From positions 2,528,773-2,592,772 of the forward strand of contig NZ_QPFB01000001.1 of NCBI RefSeq assembly GCF_004348115.1: DNA of 64,000 nucleotides, given 5' to 3'. The translations under genes were made by a program, and so were the position numbers. Under the pieces are notes generated by a model. The model saw nothing but the letters and a program-made list of their open reading frames with translations, ran no database searches and was not told where the DNA came from. Shown in pieces: positions 35,077-44,590 of the stretch (positions within the stretch are counted from its first letter, which is position 1; every line of letters begins with the position of its first letter). The DNA is from Stenotrophomonas sp. ATCM1_4 (GTDB lineage Bacteria > Pseudomonadota > Gammaproteobacteria > Xanthomonadales > Xanthomonadaceae).

Positions 35077-36762
35077 TCAACCCGCCGGCGCGGCCTCGGC
35101 GGTGTAGACCGGCTCGCCATCCACCCAGGTCGACAACACCTTCAGGTCATCCAGCTGCGCGGCATCCACCGTCAGCGGATCACGGTCGAACACCACGAAG
35201 TCGGCGCGCAGGCCCGCCTGCAGGCGGCCCACCTGCGCTTCGTCATGTCCGGCCCAGGCCGCATCGCTGGTGAAGCCGCGCACCGCTTCCTCCGCGCTCA
35301 GGCGCTGGTCGGGCTGCCAACCGCCCGGCGGCTGGCCGTCGCGGTCCTGTCGGGTCACCGCGGCGTACAGACCCAGGCGCGGATCGACGTTCTCCACCGG
35401 GAAATCCGAGCCCAATGCCAACCGCGCCCCGCTGTGCAGGTAGCGCTGCCAGGCATACGCACCCAGGATGCGCTCCGGCCCCACCCGCTGCGCGGCCCAC
35501 CCCATGTCCGAGGTGGCATGCGTGGGCTGCATCGAGGCGATCACGCCCAATCGGGCGAAGCGCGGAATGTCCTCCAGCGACACCACCTGCGCGTGTTCCA
35601 CGCGCCAGCGGTGGTCACTGCCCTTGCGCGCGCCCAGCACCTTTTCGTAGGTGTCCAGCACGATGCGATTGCCGCGATCACCGATGGCATGCGTGGCGAC
35701 CTGCACCTTGCAGCCCTCGGCCTTGCGCACCGCCACCTCGAAATCGGCCGGCGAAGTCACCAGCAGGCCGCGGTTGTGCGGGTCATCGCTGTAGTCGGCG
35801 AGCAGGGCCGCGCCGCGGCTGCCCAGCGCACCGTCCATGAACAGCTTCACGCCACGCATTTCCAGGCGACCGCCCGGATGCTGGTACAGGCCATCACGGC
35901 ACAGGTCATCCAGCGCGGCCTGGTTGCCGTCGGCATAGGCATCGATGCGCAACGGCAGCTTGCCGGCGTCGGCCAGGCGCTTCATCAACGCCAGGTCCTC
36001 GCGCGAAACACCCATGTCGTGCACGCCGGTCAGGCCGTTGCTCACCGCCGCCTGCAACGCGGCCAGCAGGCGCTTCTCGCGGGCGGCGTCATCCAGTGCG
36101 GGGATCTGCGCGGTGACCAGGCTGGAGGCCGCATCGACCAGCACGCCGGTCGGCCTGCCGGCGGCGTCGCGCACGATCCGTCCACCGTCCGGCTGCCAGT
36201 CCCCGGCCAACGGCTTGCCCGCCTTCTCGGCGATGCGCAGCGCGGCGCTGTTGACCCAGCCGGCGTGGCCGTCGACGCGGTCCAGGTAGACCGGCCGTTC
36301 CGGGAAGGCGGCATCCAGGTCGGCGACGGTGGGAAAGTCGGTGTTGTCCCACCGGTTCTGGTCCCAGCCACGGCCCTGCAGCCACTCTCCCGGCGCCAGG
36401 GTCTTCTCGAATGCCTTGAGCCGCTCCACCACCTCGCCGCGGGTGCGCGCGCCGGACAGGTCGGCCTGCGCCAGCGTGTTGCCCAAGTAGACCAGGTGCG
36501 CATGTGCGTCGATCAGCCCCGGCACCACCGTGCCCTTGCCGGCGTCGATGCGGGGTGCCTGCGGATGCTGCTTCAGCACCGCCTCGCGCGTGCCCACGCT
36601 GAGCACGCGGCCAGTCTGCGCATCCCAGGCCATCGCACCCACCACCGGCTGCGCCGGGTCTCCGGTACGGATGGTGTCGGCCACCAGCACCTTGACCTCG
36701 GCCTGGGCCGGGCTCAGGGACAGGCAGGGAAGCAACAGGGCAAGACAGGCGACACGGCGCAT
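35077..36762 (-). CDS. Exported amidohydrolase (YtcJ-type)
   Basis: A 561-residue metal-dependent hydrolase. A signal peptide (MRRVACLALLLPCLSLSPAQA) is followed by the metal-site motif GLIDAHAHL near 95, VDGHAGWVNSAAL, HDMGVSRED, HAIGDRGN and LGSDFPVENVDPR near the C terminus, the usual order of YtcJ-like enzymes. Substrates in this group are mostly unknown amides or cyclic ureas. AGGAG precedes the start at 36762. It is transcribed alone and converges on the hydroxybutyrate locus. Confidence 0.88.
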   Translation of the reverse strand: MRRVACLALLLPCLSLSPAQAEVKVLVADTIRTGDPAQPVVGAMAWDAQTGRVLSVGTREAVLKQHPQAPRIDAGKGTVVPGLIDAHAHLVYLGNTLAQADLSGARTRGEVVERLKAFEKTLAPGEWLQGRGWDQNRWDNTDFPTVADLDAAFPERPVYLDRVDGHAGWVNSAALRIAEKAGKPLAGDWQPDGGRIVRDAAGRPTGVLVDAASSLVTAQIPALDDAAREKRLLAALQAAVSNGLTGVHDMGVSREDLALMKRLADAGKLPLRIDAYADGNQAALDDLCRDGLYQHPGGRLEMRGVKLFMDGALGSRGAALLADYSDDPHNRGLLVTSPADFEVAVRKAEGCKVQVATHAIGDRGNRIVLDTYEKVLGARKGSDHRWRVEHAQVVSLEDIPRFARLGVIASMQPTHATSDMGWAAQRVGPERILGAYAWQRYLHSGARLALGSDFPVENVDPRLGLYAAVTRQDRDGQPPGGWQPDQRLSAEEAVRGFTSDAAWAGHDEAQVGRLQAGLRADFVVFDRDPLTVDAAQLDDLKVLSTWVDGEPVYTAEAAPAG

Positions 36763-36851
36763 ACGATCACTCCTGAACGGGACCCGGCGACTATGCCGCC
36801 ATCCCGCAGGCATGACAAACCGCGGCCTGCGGCGTGCGCCGCAGGCTTGCC

Positions 36852-37553
36852 TCAGTCGGCGTTGACGTCCACCCGTACCCGGATGCGCTCGCCCGGGTGG
36901 TAGTCACGGCGGGTGTGGTATTCGCGGCCGGCGTACTCGTAGGTCACGTCATAGCCGTCCACGCGTTCGCTCTCGCTGCCATAGCCACCGGGCTCGCAGA
37001 CGCGCACGTCGCCGCGGCGGTAGTCCGGGCCACGGTTGCTGGCTTCGTAGATGGCGCGCCCGGCCGCGCCGCCGGCGATCGTTCCCACCGCGGTGCCGAG
37101 GTAGCGTCCGTCGCCACCACCGATGCGACTACCGATCATCGCGCCGGCCAGGCCACCGATCACCGTGGCGATCTGGCGCCCGGTCTCGCTGCCCTGGCGG
37201 TACTGGCCATTGTCATTGCCGCGGTCGTCGTAACCGTCGTTGCGATAGCCATTGCCGTTGTAGCGGCCGGTGTCGCGGTAGCCATCCTCGTTCACGTAGC
37301 TGCCATCGCTGCGCTGGTAGCAGCGCTCGTTGCGGCCGCCGTTGCCACTGACGATGATCGGGTCCACGCGCACCACCCGCGCGTAGTCGTAGGCCGGCCC
37401 GTTGTCGCCGGCATAGCCGCCGTCGCGGTAGCGGCCATCGTCATCGCGGTAGCCGGGACGGTACTGGCCGTCGTCGTAGTTCTGTGCGGACGCGGCAAAA
37501 CTGGACAGGCCGGCCATGATCAGGACACCGGCGATAGGCAGCGAACGAAACAT
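36852..37553 (-). CDS. Envelope protein with glycine-zipper 2TM domain
   Basis: A 233-residue exported protein: signal peptide (to about AASA, 23), a long Tyr/Asp/Gly/Asn-rich repetitive region (25-145), then a glycine-zipper hairpin with GGLAGAMIGSRIGGGDG and GTAVGTIAGGAAG at about 150-185, as in the 17-kDa surface-antigen family. The C-terminal part is Arg/Tyr-rich. The zipper probably inserts into the outer membrane. The composition of the middle region suggests disorder. Function unknown. Confidence 0.82.
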   Translation of the reverse strand: MFRSLPIAGVLIMAGLSSFAASAQNYDDGQYRPGYRDDDGRYRDGGYAGDNGPAYDYARVVRVDPIIVSGNGGRNERCYQRSDGSYVNEDGYRDTGRYNGNGYRNDGYDDRGNDNGQYRQGSETGRQIATVIGGLAGAMIGSRIGGGDGRYLGTAVGTIAGGAAGRAIYEASNRGPDYRRGDVRVCEPGGYGSESERVDGYDVTYEYAGREYHTRRDYHPGERIRVRVDVNAD

Positions 37554-37659
37554 GGCAACAGGTCCCCGTGGTTGGATGGCGCGATGCTCGGGCGCGCCGG
37601 GTGAAACGTCCCTGAACCGGACCGGCGGGCCCTTCCCCGCCCGCCAGCCCCTGCCTGGA

Positions 37660-38094
37660 TCAGGCGGAAAACTCGCTTTCCAGGCTGATCGGCACCGCAC
37701 TCAACGCCTTGGACACCGGGCAGTTCTGCTTGGCGTCGTCGGCGATCGCGCGGAAGCGTACCTCGTCCAGCCCCGGCACCACCGCCTTGACCTTCAGGCG
37801 GATCTGCGAGAACTGCGGCCCGCCTTCCATCGACAGGTCGACGTCGGCACGGGTATCGAGCGAAGTGGGCGGGAAGCCGGCCTCGCTGAGCTTGGCCGAC
37901 AGCGCCATGGTGAAGCAGCCGGCGTGCGCGGCGGCGATCAGCTCCTCCGGATTGGTGCCCTTCTCCTCGCCAAAGCGCGTGCTGAAGGCGTAGCGCGTGT
38001 TTTCCAGCAGCCCGCTCTGCGGCGTGGCCAGGCGGCCCTGGCCGGTCTTGAGGTCACCTTCCCAGTGCGCGGTGGCATGACGCGAAATACCCAT
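37660..38094 (-). CDS. osmC: OsmC-family peroxidase
   Basis: A 144-residue thiol peroxidase that reduces organic hydroperoxides in the cytoplasm. The reactive pair Cys60 (HAGCFTMAL) and Cys125 (KQNCPVSKAL), and the conserved GTNPEELIAAAHA ahead of the first, are all present. MGISRHATAHWEGDLKTG is the typical OsmC N terminus. It is transcribed singly; no OxyR or OhrR gene lies beside it. Confidence 0.93.
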   Translation of the reverse strand: MGISRHATAHWEGDLKTGQGRLATPQSGLLENTRYAFSTRFGEEKGTNPEELIAAAHAGCFTMALSAKLSEAGFPPTSLDTRADVDLSMEGGPQFSQIRLKVKAVVPGLDEVRFRAIADDAKQNCPVSKALSAVPISLESEFSA

Positions 38095-38308
38095 GGTGGA
38101 ACTCCTCGTGGTGGTTGGCAGCCCAGCCTAAGACAGCGTTCGTTAGCGCATTGTGCGGTGCGTCGCCGATCACCTGGCCTGCCGTGGACGTGCCGGGTGA
38201 CGCCGCACTGTATCCCTGTCGATGCTGTTTTCCCCTGTGTTTTGGCATGTGGAAGCATGCACAAACCGGCCAGAAGCAATTTTTATGGGCTTTTTTGTCG
38301 ATTGCCTA

Positions 38309-38337
38309 TTGGCGGCATGCAATTCATGCCCTACATT
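38309..38337 (+). promoter_or_regulatory. Sigma-70-type promoter of the HU-like gene
   Basis: TTGGCG (38309-38314) and TACATT (38332-38337) are separated by exactly 17 bases. The spacer holds the inverted repeat GGCATG / CATGCC (38314-38319, 38325-38330). The surrounding 180 bases are unusually AT-rich for this window, with T6 runs upstream that could act as an UP element. Confidence 0.65.
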
Positions 38338-38395
38338 TCGCTTGCCGACGGGGTCGGCACGACCAAACAACCAACCGTTCACGGAACAGGAAATC

Positions 38396-38794
38396 ATGGC
38401 AAAGACCGCTAAAAAGGCTGCCCCGAAGAAGGCAGTGAAGAAAGTCGCCACCAAGGCTGCCGCCAAGCCGGCCGCAGTGAAGCCGATCAAGGAAGCTCTG
38501 ACCAAGTCGGGTCTGGTTGCCCACATCGCCGAAGCCACCTCCGTCGCTGCCAAGGACGTGCGCGCTGTGTTCGCCGCCCTGGAAGGCGCCGTTGCCGCCT
38601 CGGTCAACAAGAAGGGCGCTGGCTCCTTCACCCTGCCGGGCCTGCTGAAGATCAGCACCGTGAACGTTCCGGCCAAGCCGAAGCGCAAGGGCATCAACCC
38701 GTTCACCAAGGAAGAGCAGTGGTTCGCCGCCAAGCCGGCCACCACCAAGCTGAAGGTTCGTCCGCTCAAGAAGCTCAAGGACGCCGCGCTCTGA
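38396..38794 (+). CDS. HU-like DNA-binding protein with Lys/Ala-rich N-terminal tail
   Basis: A 132-residue nucleoid protein. Residues 1-30 are a histone-H1-like Lys/Ala tail (MAKTAKKAAPKKAVKKVATK...); the rest is the HU fold (AALEGAVAASVNKKGAGSFTLPG, then KISTVNVPAKPKRKGINPFT on the DNA-gripping arm). It should bind DNA non-specifically and shape the chromosome. Start 38396 has AGGA ahead; the longer frame upstream is promoter DNA. Codon use is strongly biased to common codons, consistent with high expression, and a strong terminator follows. Confidence 0.92.
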   Translation: MAKTAKKAAPKKAVKKVATKAAAKPAAVKPIKEALTKSGLVAHIAEATSVAAKDVRAVFAALEGAVAASVNKKGAGSFTLPGLLKISTVNVPAKPKRKGINPFTKEEQWFAAKPATTKLKVRPLKKLKDAAL

Positions 38795-38820
38795 TCAGCG
38801 CGCCCCTTGTGGCGAACCGG

Positions 38821-38849
38821 ACGGGACGGCGAAAGCCGTCCCGTTTCTT
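38821..38849 (+). terminator. Strong intrinsic terminator after the HU-like gene
   Basis: ACGGGACGGC / GCCGTCCCGT is a perfect 10-bp stem closed by a GAAA tetraloop and followed by TTCTTTTT. Confidence 0.93.
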
Positions 38850-38998
38850 TTTGGGGGCGCTCATGGCGCGTAGGCGCACCACTGCGTTCCATCCACGCCG
38901 TACCCGGGCACACTGGAACACAGCGTCATGGTCCGGCGCCTCGCAACACCCCGATGGCGGGCCTATGGTGGGGTCATCCCCCTATCCCCCACGCCATC

Positions 38999-39304
38999 AT
39001 GTCCAGCACCGCGTACCGCTATCGCATCACCGTCACTCCCATCGAAACCGATGGCCAGCAGTGCACCGGGCGCTGCACGCTGGAGTTCGACCAGCGCACC
39101 ACCTACAGCTGGATGAAGCAGTTCGAGCAGGCCCAGCGCCAACGCCGCCTGCCCTCCAACGACGACGCATCGCTGGTGGTCGCAACCGGCCTGCTGCACA
39201 GCTTGTCGGCCGCTTCGGGCCGGCACGGCAACGCCCTGGAGAACCTGCAGCCGGAACTGGACCAACTGCTGTTGAAGCTGGAAAAGCTGCAGCAGCCCGG
39301 TTGA
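38999..39304 (+). CDS. Small DUF3861-like protein
   Basis: A 101-residue soluble protein beginning MSSTAYRYRITVTPIETDG with CTGRCTLEFD, a pattern I associate with DUF3861, and a helical C-terminal half rich in Leu and Gln. The function is unknown. The frame extends upstream to 38807 but that portion overlaps the terminator and looks non-coding. Confidence 0.65.
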   Translation: MSSTAYRYRITVTPIETDGQQCTGRCTLEFDQRTTYSWMKQFEQAQRQRRLPSNDDASLVVATGLLHSLSAASGRHGNALENLQPELDQLLLKLEKLQQPG

Positions 39305-39368
39305 ATGGCTGGCAGCTCCTGAACGGCAGCACGTAGACTGGCCTCCACTTTTTGCAGAGGGTGCGCCG

Positions 39369-39908
39369 ATGCGTGGTTTTCCGCTGTTGATCCTGGTCCT
39401 GCTGACGGCCGGCTGCTCCTGCCAGCGCACGCCCACCGATGATCCTGACAGCAGCATCCCGACCACCTCCGCGACCGACACCGGCACCACCGCGCACGCA
39501 ACCACCGCCATCGACGCCGCACCTGCCCCGGCGCGGCAGGCCGACCCGGACACCTCGCGCGGTGAGCAGACCACCCCGGAGATGACCGTGCACCGCTACC
39601 TGGAGTTGCTGATGACCGACCGTGCCAATGCCGACCGCATGTGGGCCGGTGGCCAGCCGGCACCGCAGCCCGATGATGCCGCCCTGCGCAGCATGCTGGT
39701 TGATGCCGGGTCATTGCGCATCCTCACCCGCGCCGCCGTGCCACTGGATCGCGAAGCGCCACATCGCGCCCTGGAAATCCCCGTCGACCTGCGCATGACC
39801 AAGGACGGGGCACCGCTGCGCTACAAGGGCTGGTACCGGGTCCGCCGCACCATCGACGGCGCGGGCTGGGAACTGAGCTCGGCGTCCGTACAAGTGGAAT
39901 TGCAGTAA
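39369..39908 (+). CDS. Lipoprotein, unknown function
   Basis: A 179-residue protein with a lipoprotein signal: hydrophobic LLILVLLTAGC, lipobox LTAGC with Cys16. A Thr/Asp/Ala-rich linker (about 20-65) leads to a folded domain with VHRYLELLMTDRANADRMW and, at the end, YKGWYRVRRTIDGAGWELSSAS, possibly a stalk followed by a small NTF2-like or beta domain. No clear family recognised. Confidence 0.75.
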   Translation: MRGFPLLILVLLTAGCSCQRTPTDDPDSSIPTTSATDTGTTAHATTAIDAAPAPARQADPDTSRGEQTTPEMTVHRYLELLMTDRANADRMWAGGQPAPQPDDAALRSMLVDAGSLRILTRAAVPLDREAPHRALEIPVDLRMTKDGAPLRYKGWYRVRRTIDGAGWELSSASVQVELQ

Positions 39909-39981
39909 AAGCCGCTAACCAGGTATTCACCTGCAGCGGGTATCGTGCTCACCCATCACCGTCCCCTCACGAGTTGACCCC

Positions 39982-40566
39982 ATGAACCTGCGCCACCTGC
40001 TCCTGTCCGCCGTCGCCTGCATGGCCCTGGCCACCACCGCCCACGCCGCGCCGCAGGTCAACGGACGGCAGTTGACCGTGGGCGCCAGCGACGTGCAGGA
40101 CTATCTGGACGGCAGCTTCCCGCGCACGCAGAAGGCGCTAGGCGGCCTGTTGGCGCTGACGGTCAGCGAGCCGCACCTGACCCTGCCGCAGGGCAACCGC
40201 CTGGACCTGGGCTTCGCCTTGGCCATGGCCGCCGGTGGCACCTCGATGCCAGTCGGCAAGGTGCAGATCAGCAGCGGCCTGCGCTACGACGCGCAGACGC
40301 AGGGCTTCCACCTGGACCAGCCGACCGTCGACCGCTTCAACCCGGCCATGGCCGGTGGCGAACTGGATTCCAGCACCCGCAGCCTGCTCAACAGTTGGCT
40401 GGCCGATTACGCCCGCCGCGAACCGATCTACAAGATCGACCCGACCATCGCGCGGGTGATGGGCGCCTTGCAGGTACAGTCGGTCGGCATCGAGAACGGC
40501 CGCATCGCGGTGACCTTCAACCAGGGCCTGGGCAATCTGGTGCCGCAGGGCCTGCTGGGCAAGTAA
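39982..40566 (+). CDS. DUF1439 (YceB-like) exported protein
   Basis: A 194-residue protein with a signal peptide (to AHA, about 24) and a DUF1439-like body: LTVGASDVQDYLDGSFPRTQ, LTVSEPHLTLPQGNRLDLGF, and a C-terminal IYKIDPTIARVMGALQV. Members are often envelope lipoproteins of unknown role; this one has no lipobox and should be periplasmic. A strong hairpin follows 20 bases after the stop. Confidence 0.82.
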   Translation: MNLRHLLLSAVACMALATTAHAAPQVNGRQLTVGASDVQDYLDGSFPRTQKALGGLLALTVSEPHLTLPQGNRLDLGFALAMAAGGTSMPVGKVQISSGLRYDAQTQGFHLDQPTVDRFNPAMAGGELDSSTRSLLNSWLADYARREPIYKIDPTIARVMGALQVQSVGIENGRIAVTFNQGLGNLVPQGLLGK

Positions 40567-40586
40567 GCGCCTCCGGCATGCAGGCA

Positions 40587-40610
40587 GGAAGGCCGCGAAA
40601 GCGGCCTTCC
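40587..40610 (+). terminator. Terminator after the DUF1439 gene
   Basis: GGAAGGCCGC / GCGGCCTTCC, a perfect 10-bp stem with a GAAA tetraloop. Confidence 0.85.
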
Positions 40611-40663
40611 GCGTTTGTACGCCCCGCCGCCGGCATTCCCTCCCGGCCCACGCCACAACGGGA

Positions 40664-40686
40664 AAGGGCCGCGCAGGCGGCCCCTT
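40664..40686 (-). terminator. Hairpin after the SET-domain gene
   Basis: AAGGGCCGC and GCGGCCCCTT pair with one bulge around a GCAG loop. On the minus strand it lies 23 bases after the SET gene stop. Confidence 0.65.
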
Positions 40687-40709
40687 CATTCACCCCATCG
40701 ATGCGCGGA

Positions 40710-41177
40710 TCAGCGCTTGGGCTGCAGCATCGTGCCGGTGCACTTGGGCGAGCCGCAGCGGCATTCCCAGATCTTCTTCAGGCGCGCGGTGTGGCGCTCG
40801 GCCAAGGTGATGCCGTAGTTGTAGGTCAGCTCCTCGCCCGGCTTGATGTCGCGGACGGCTTCGATGAACACCTTGTCGGCGGTGCGGTCGTCGCCCTCGG
40901 CTTCCTCGATCATCGCCTCGCAGTTCGGGTCGCAGCTGTGGTTGATCCAGCGCGCATCGTTGCCCTTGTGGTTTGCGTCGATGACGTAGTCCTCGTTCAG
41001 CGTGAACAGGAAGGTATGCCCGCTCTCGACGTCGCCGGTGTCATCGGCATCCACCTCGGCATGGGTCCGGCGCTTGCCCTTGTACTCGATGACGCGCTCG
41101 CCCTGCTTGATGTCGGCCACGGCGAACACGCCGTTGCCATGGATGCTGGATTTGCGCGCCTGGATCTTCTTGGGCAT
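40710..41177 (-). CDS. SET-domain protein-lysine methyltransferase-like protein
   Basis: A 155-residue protein with a compact SET domain: GNGVFAVADIKQGERVIEY at the start, WINHSCDPNCEA (the NHSCDPN knot), EELTYNYG and a post-SET cysteine cluster WECRCGSPKC that should bind zinc. SET enzymes transfer methyl from SAM to protein lysine. Bacterial members are known in Chlamydia, where one modifies histone-like protein. A Lys-rich HU-like gene lies 2 kb away. The start at 41177 (MPKKIQARKSS) is taken from the family pattern; no good ribosome site was seen. Confidence 0.87.
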   Translation of the reverse strand: MPKKIQARKSSIHGNGVFAVADIKQGERVIEYKGKRRTHAEVDADDTGDVESGHTFLFTLNEDYVIDANHKGNDARWINHSCDPNCEAMIEEAEGDDRTADKVFIEAVRDIKPGEELTYNYGITLAERHTARLKKIWECRCGSPKCTGTMLQPKR

Positions 41178-41379
41178 GTAAATGACCGGAAACGAATGAG
41201 AGGCGCAGATTCTCTCCCATCTGCGCCAATGACCCAAGTACGCGCCGGACCGGGGCCGGGCCATCGCGCCCCTCCGCGGACACCGCCCCCGCCCGGCGAT
41301 CACGTCCCGGTGCCGGTACCCGCCGCCGGCCACGGCAGCCACCGCCGTCACCTGCCCCGCCCCTGCCTGAACAGGGCGC

Positions 41380-41409
41380 TTGGACTCGACCGGCGACAAA
41401 GCGTACAAT
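41380..41409 (+). promoter_or_regulatory. Promoter of the suf operon
   Basis: TTGGAC (41380-41385) and TACAAT (41404-41409) are separated by 18 bases, about 30 bases before the Rrf2 start. Both boxes are close to consensus. Confidence 0.7.
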
Positions 41410-41438
41410 TTTGGTCCGCTTTGAACCCGCCTGCCGAG

Positions 41439-41885
41439 ATGCTCCGCGTCACCAAGCTCACCGATTACGCCACCGTCGTCATGACCGTGCTCGCCGCACG
41501 GCCGGACGAAGTGCTGAGCGCGACCGAGCTGGCCGAGGCCGCCGGTCTGGAACCGCCCACCGTCAGCAAGCTGCTCAAGCCCCTGGCCCAGGCCGGGCTG
41601 GTGGAAGGCCTGCGCGGCGTGCGCGGCGGCTACCGGCTGACCCGTCCGGCCAGCGAAATCACCCTGATCGAGGTCGTCGAGGCGATGGAAGGCCCGCTGG
41701 CGATCACCGAATGCAGCCAGGGCCAGAGCCATTGCGGCATCGCCAGCCAGTGCGGCGTGCGCTCGAACTGGCGGCTGATCAACGATGTCGTCAGCGACGC
41801 CCTGCGCGCCGTCACCCTGGCCCAGATGCTGCATCCCTTACCGCTTGCCGACCGTCGACGGATCACCGCCGACGTCGTCTCCTGA
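41439..41885 (+). CDS. Rrf2-family SUF regulator
   Basis: A 148-residue transcription factor of the Rrf2/IscR family, SUF-associated Xanthomonas type. The winged helix-turn-helix is at 1-65 (LSATELAEAAGLEPPTVSKL), and the Fe-S-ligand cysteines are in CSQGQSHCGIASQCG at about 93-107. It lies 18 bases before sufB and has its own near-consensus promoter, so it most likely senses Fe-S status and controls the operon including itself. Confidence 0.92.
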   Translation: MLRVTKLTDYATVVMTVLAARPDEVLSATELAEAAGLEPPTVSKLLKPLAQAGLVEGLRGVRGGYRLTRPASEITLIEVVEAMEGPLAITECSQGQSHCGIASQCGVRSNWRLINDVVSDALRAVTLAQMLHPLPLADRRRITADVVS

Positions 41886-41903
41886 ACCACCGTAGGCAGC
41901 CCC

Positions 41904-43375
<1,472 letters not shown>

Positions 43376-43379
<4 letters not shown>

Positions 43380-43786
43380 GCCGCCTGCCCCTGCTCCTGC
43401 TGGCATTGCTGCCGGTGGCGGCCTCGGCCGCCTCGCCGGGCAAGGCCTGCGACGATGCCCGCACCCAGCTGGACATCAACGAATGCGCCGCGCGTGAAGC
43501 CGACACCAGCGATGCCGAGCTCAACGCCGTGTACCGGCAGGTGATGCAGAAGCTGCAGGGCCAGCCGGTGGCCATCGACAAGCTGCGCAGCGCCCAACGC
43601 CTGTGGATCCAGCTGCGTGATGCCGACATCGACGCACGCTACCCGGTGGGCAAGGACGAGAACCCGCGCGTTCTGTATGGCTCGATGTACCCGATGCTGT
43701 ACTCGGCCAACAAGGCCGAACTCACCCGGCAGCGCACCCAGTGGCTGCGCGCCACCTTCCTTGACCGCGCCGAAGGCGAGCTCTGA
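43376..43786 (+). CDS. LprI/DUF1311-type exported protein inside the suf operon
   Basis: A 136-residue protein with a signal peptide (to about SAA, 19). The core [26 protein letters not shown] then [19 protein letters not shown] matches the DUF1311/LprI domain, with two cysteines. Members include lysozyme inhibitors, so its place between sufB and sufC is unexpected: an envelope protein in an Fe-S operon. Its start overlaps the sufB stop, so it is translationally coupled. Confidence 0.85.
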
Positions 43787-43825
43787 TCGCCCCGCCCCAC
43801 ATTCAAATTTGAAGACCGCACCCTC

Positions 43826-44590
43826 ATGTTGAAGATCGAAAACCTCCACGCAAGCATCGGCGACAAGGAAATCCTCAAGGGCCTGTCGCTGGACGTGAAG
43901 CCCGGTGAAGTCCACGCCATCATGGGCCCGAACGGCGCCGGCAAGTCCACGCTGGGCAACGTGCTGTCCGGCCGCGATGGCTACGAGGTCACCGAAGGCA
44001 GCGTGCAGTTCGAAGGCAGCGACCTGCTGGAGCTGGAACCGGAAGCGCGCGCCGCCGCCGGCCTGTTCCTGGCCTTCCAGTACCCGGTGGAAATCCCCGG
44101 CGTGAACAACACCTACTTCCTGCGTGCCGCGCTCAATGCACAGCGCAAGGCGCGCGGCGAGGAAGAGCTCGACTCGATGCAGTTCCTGAAGCTGGTCCGG
44201 CAGAAGCTGGCCGTGCTGCACCTGAAGGACGAGTTGCTGCACCGGGGCGTCAACGAAGGCTTCTCCGGTGGCGAGAAGAAGCGCAACGAGATCTTCCAGC
44301 TGGCCGTGCTGGAGCCGAAGCTGGCGATCCTGGACGAGACCGACTCGGGCCTGGACATCGACGCGCTCAAGAGCGTGGCCGACGGCGTCAACGCGCTGCG
44401 TTCGCCGGAGCGCTCGTTCCTGGTCATCACCCACTACCAGCGCCTGCTCGACTACATCAAGCCGGACGTGGTGCACGTGCTGGCCAATGGCCGCATCGTC
44501 AAGAGCGGTGGCCCGGAACTGGCGCTGGAGCTGGAAGCACACGGCTACGACTTCCTGAAGGACCGCGTGGTGCGCGAGGCGGCCAAGTAA
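43826..44590 (+). CDS. sufC: Fe-S assembly ATPase SufC
   Basis: A 254-residue soluble ABC ATPase. Walker A GPNGAGKS (34-41), signature SGGEKKRNEI and Walker B LAILDETDSGLDIDAL, in SufC form. It binds SufB and SufD and powers cluster formation. The stop and the sufD start share a base (TAATG). Confidence 0.97.
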   Translation: MLKIENLHASIGDKEILKGLSLDVKPGEVHAIMGPNGAGKSTLGNVLSGRDGYEVTEGSVQFEGSDLLELEPEARAAAGLFLAFQYPVEIPGVNNTYFLRAALNAQRKARGEEELDSMQFLKLVRQKLAVLHLKDELLHRGVNEGFSGGEKKRNEIFQLAVLEPKLAILDETDSGLDIDALKSVADGVNALRSPERSFLVITHYQRLLDYIKPDVVHVLANGRIVKSGGPELALELEAHGYDFLKDRVVREAAK

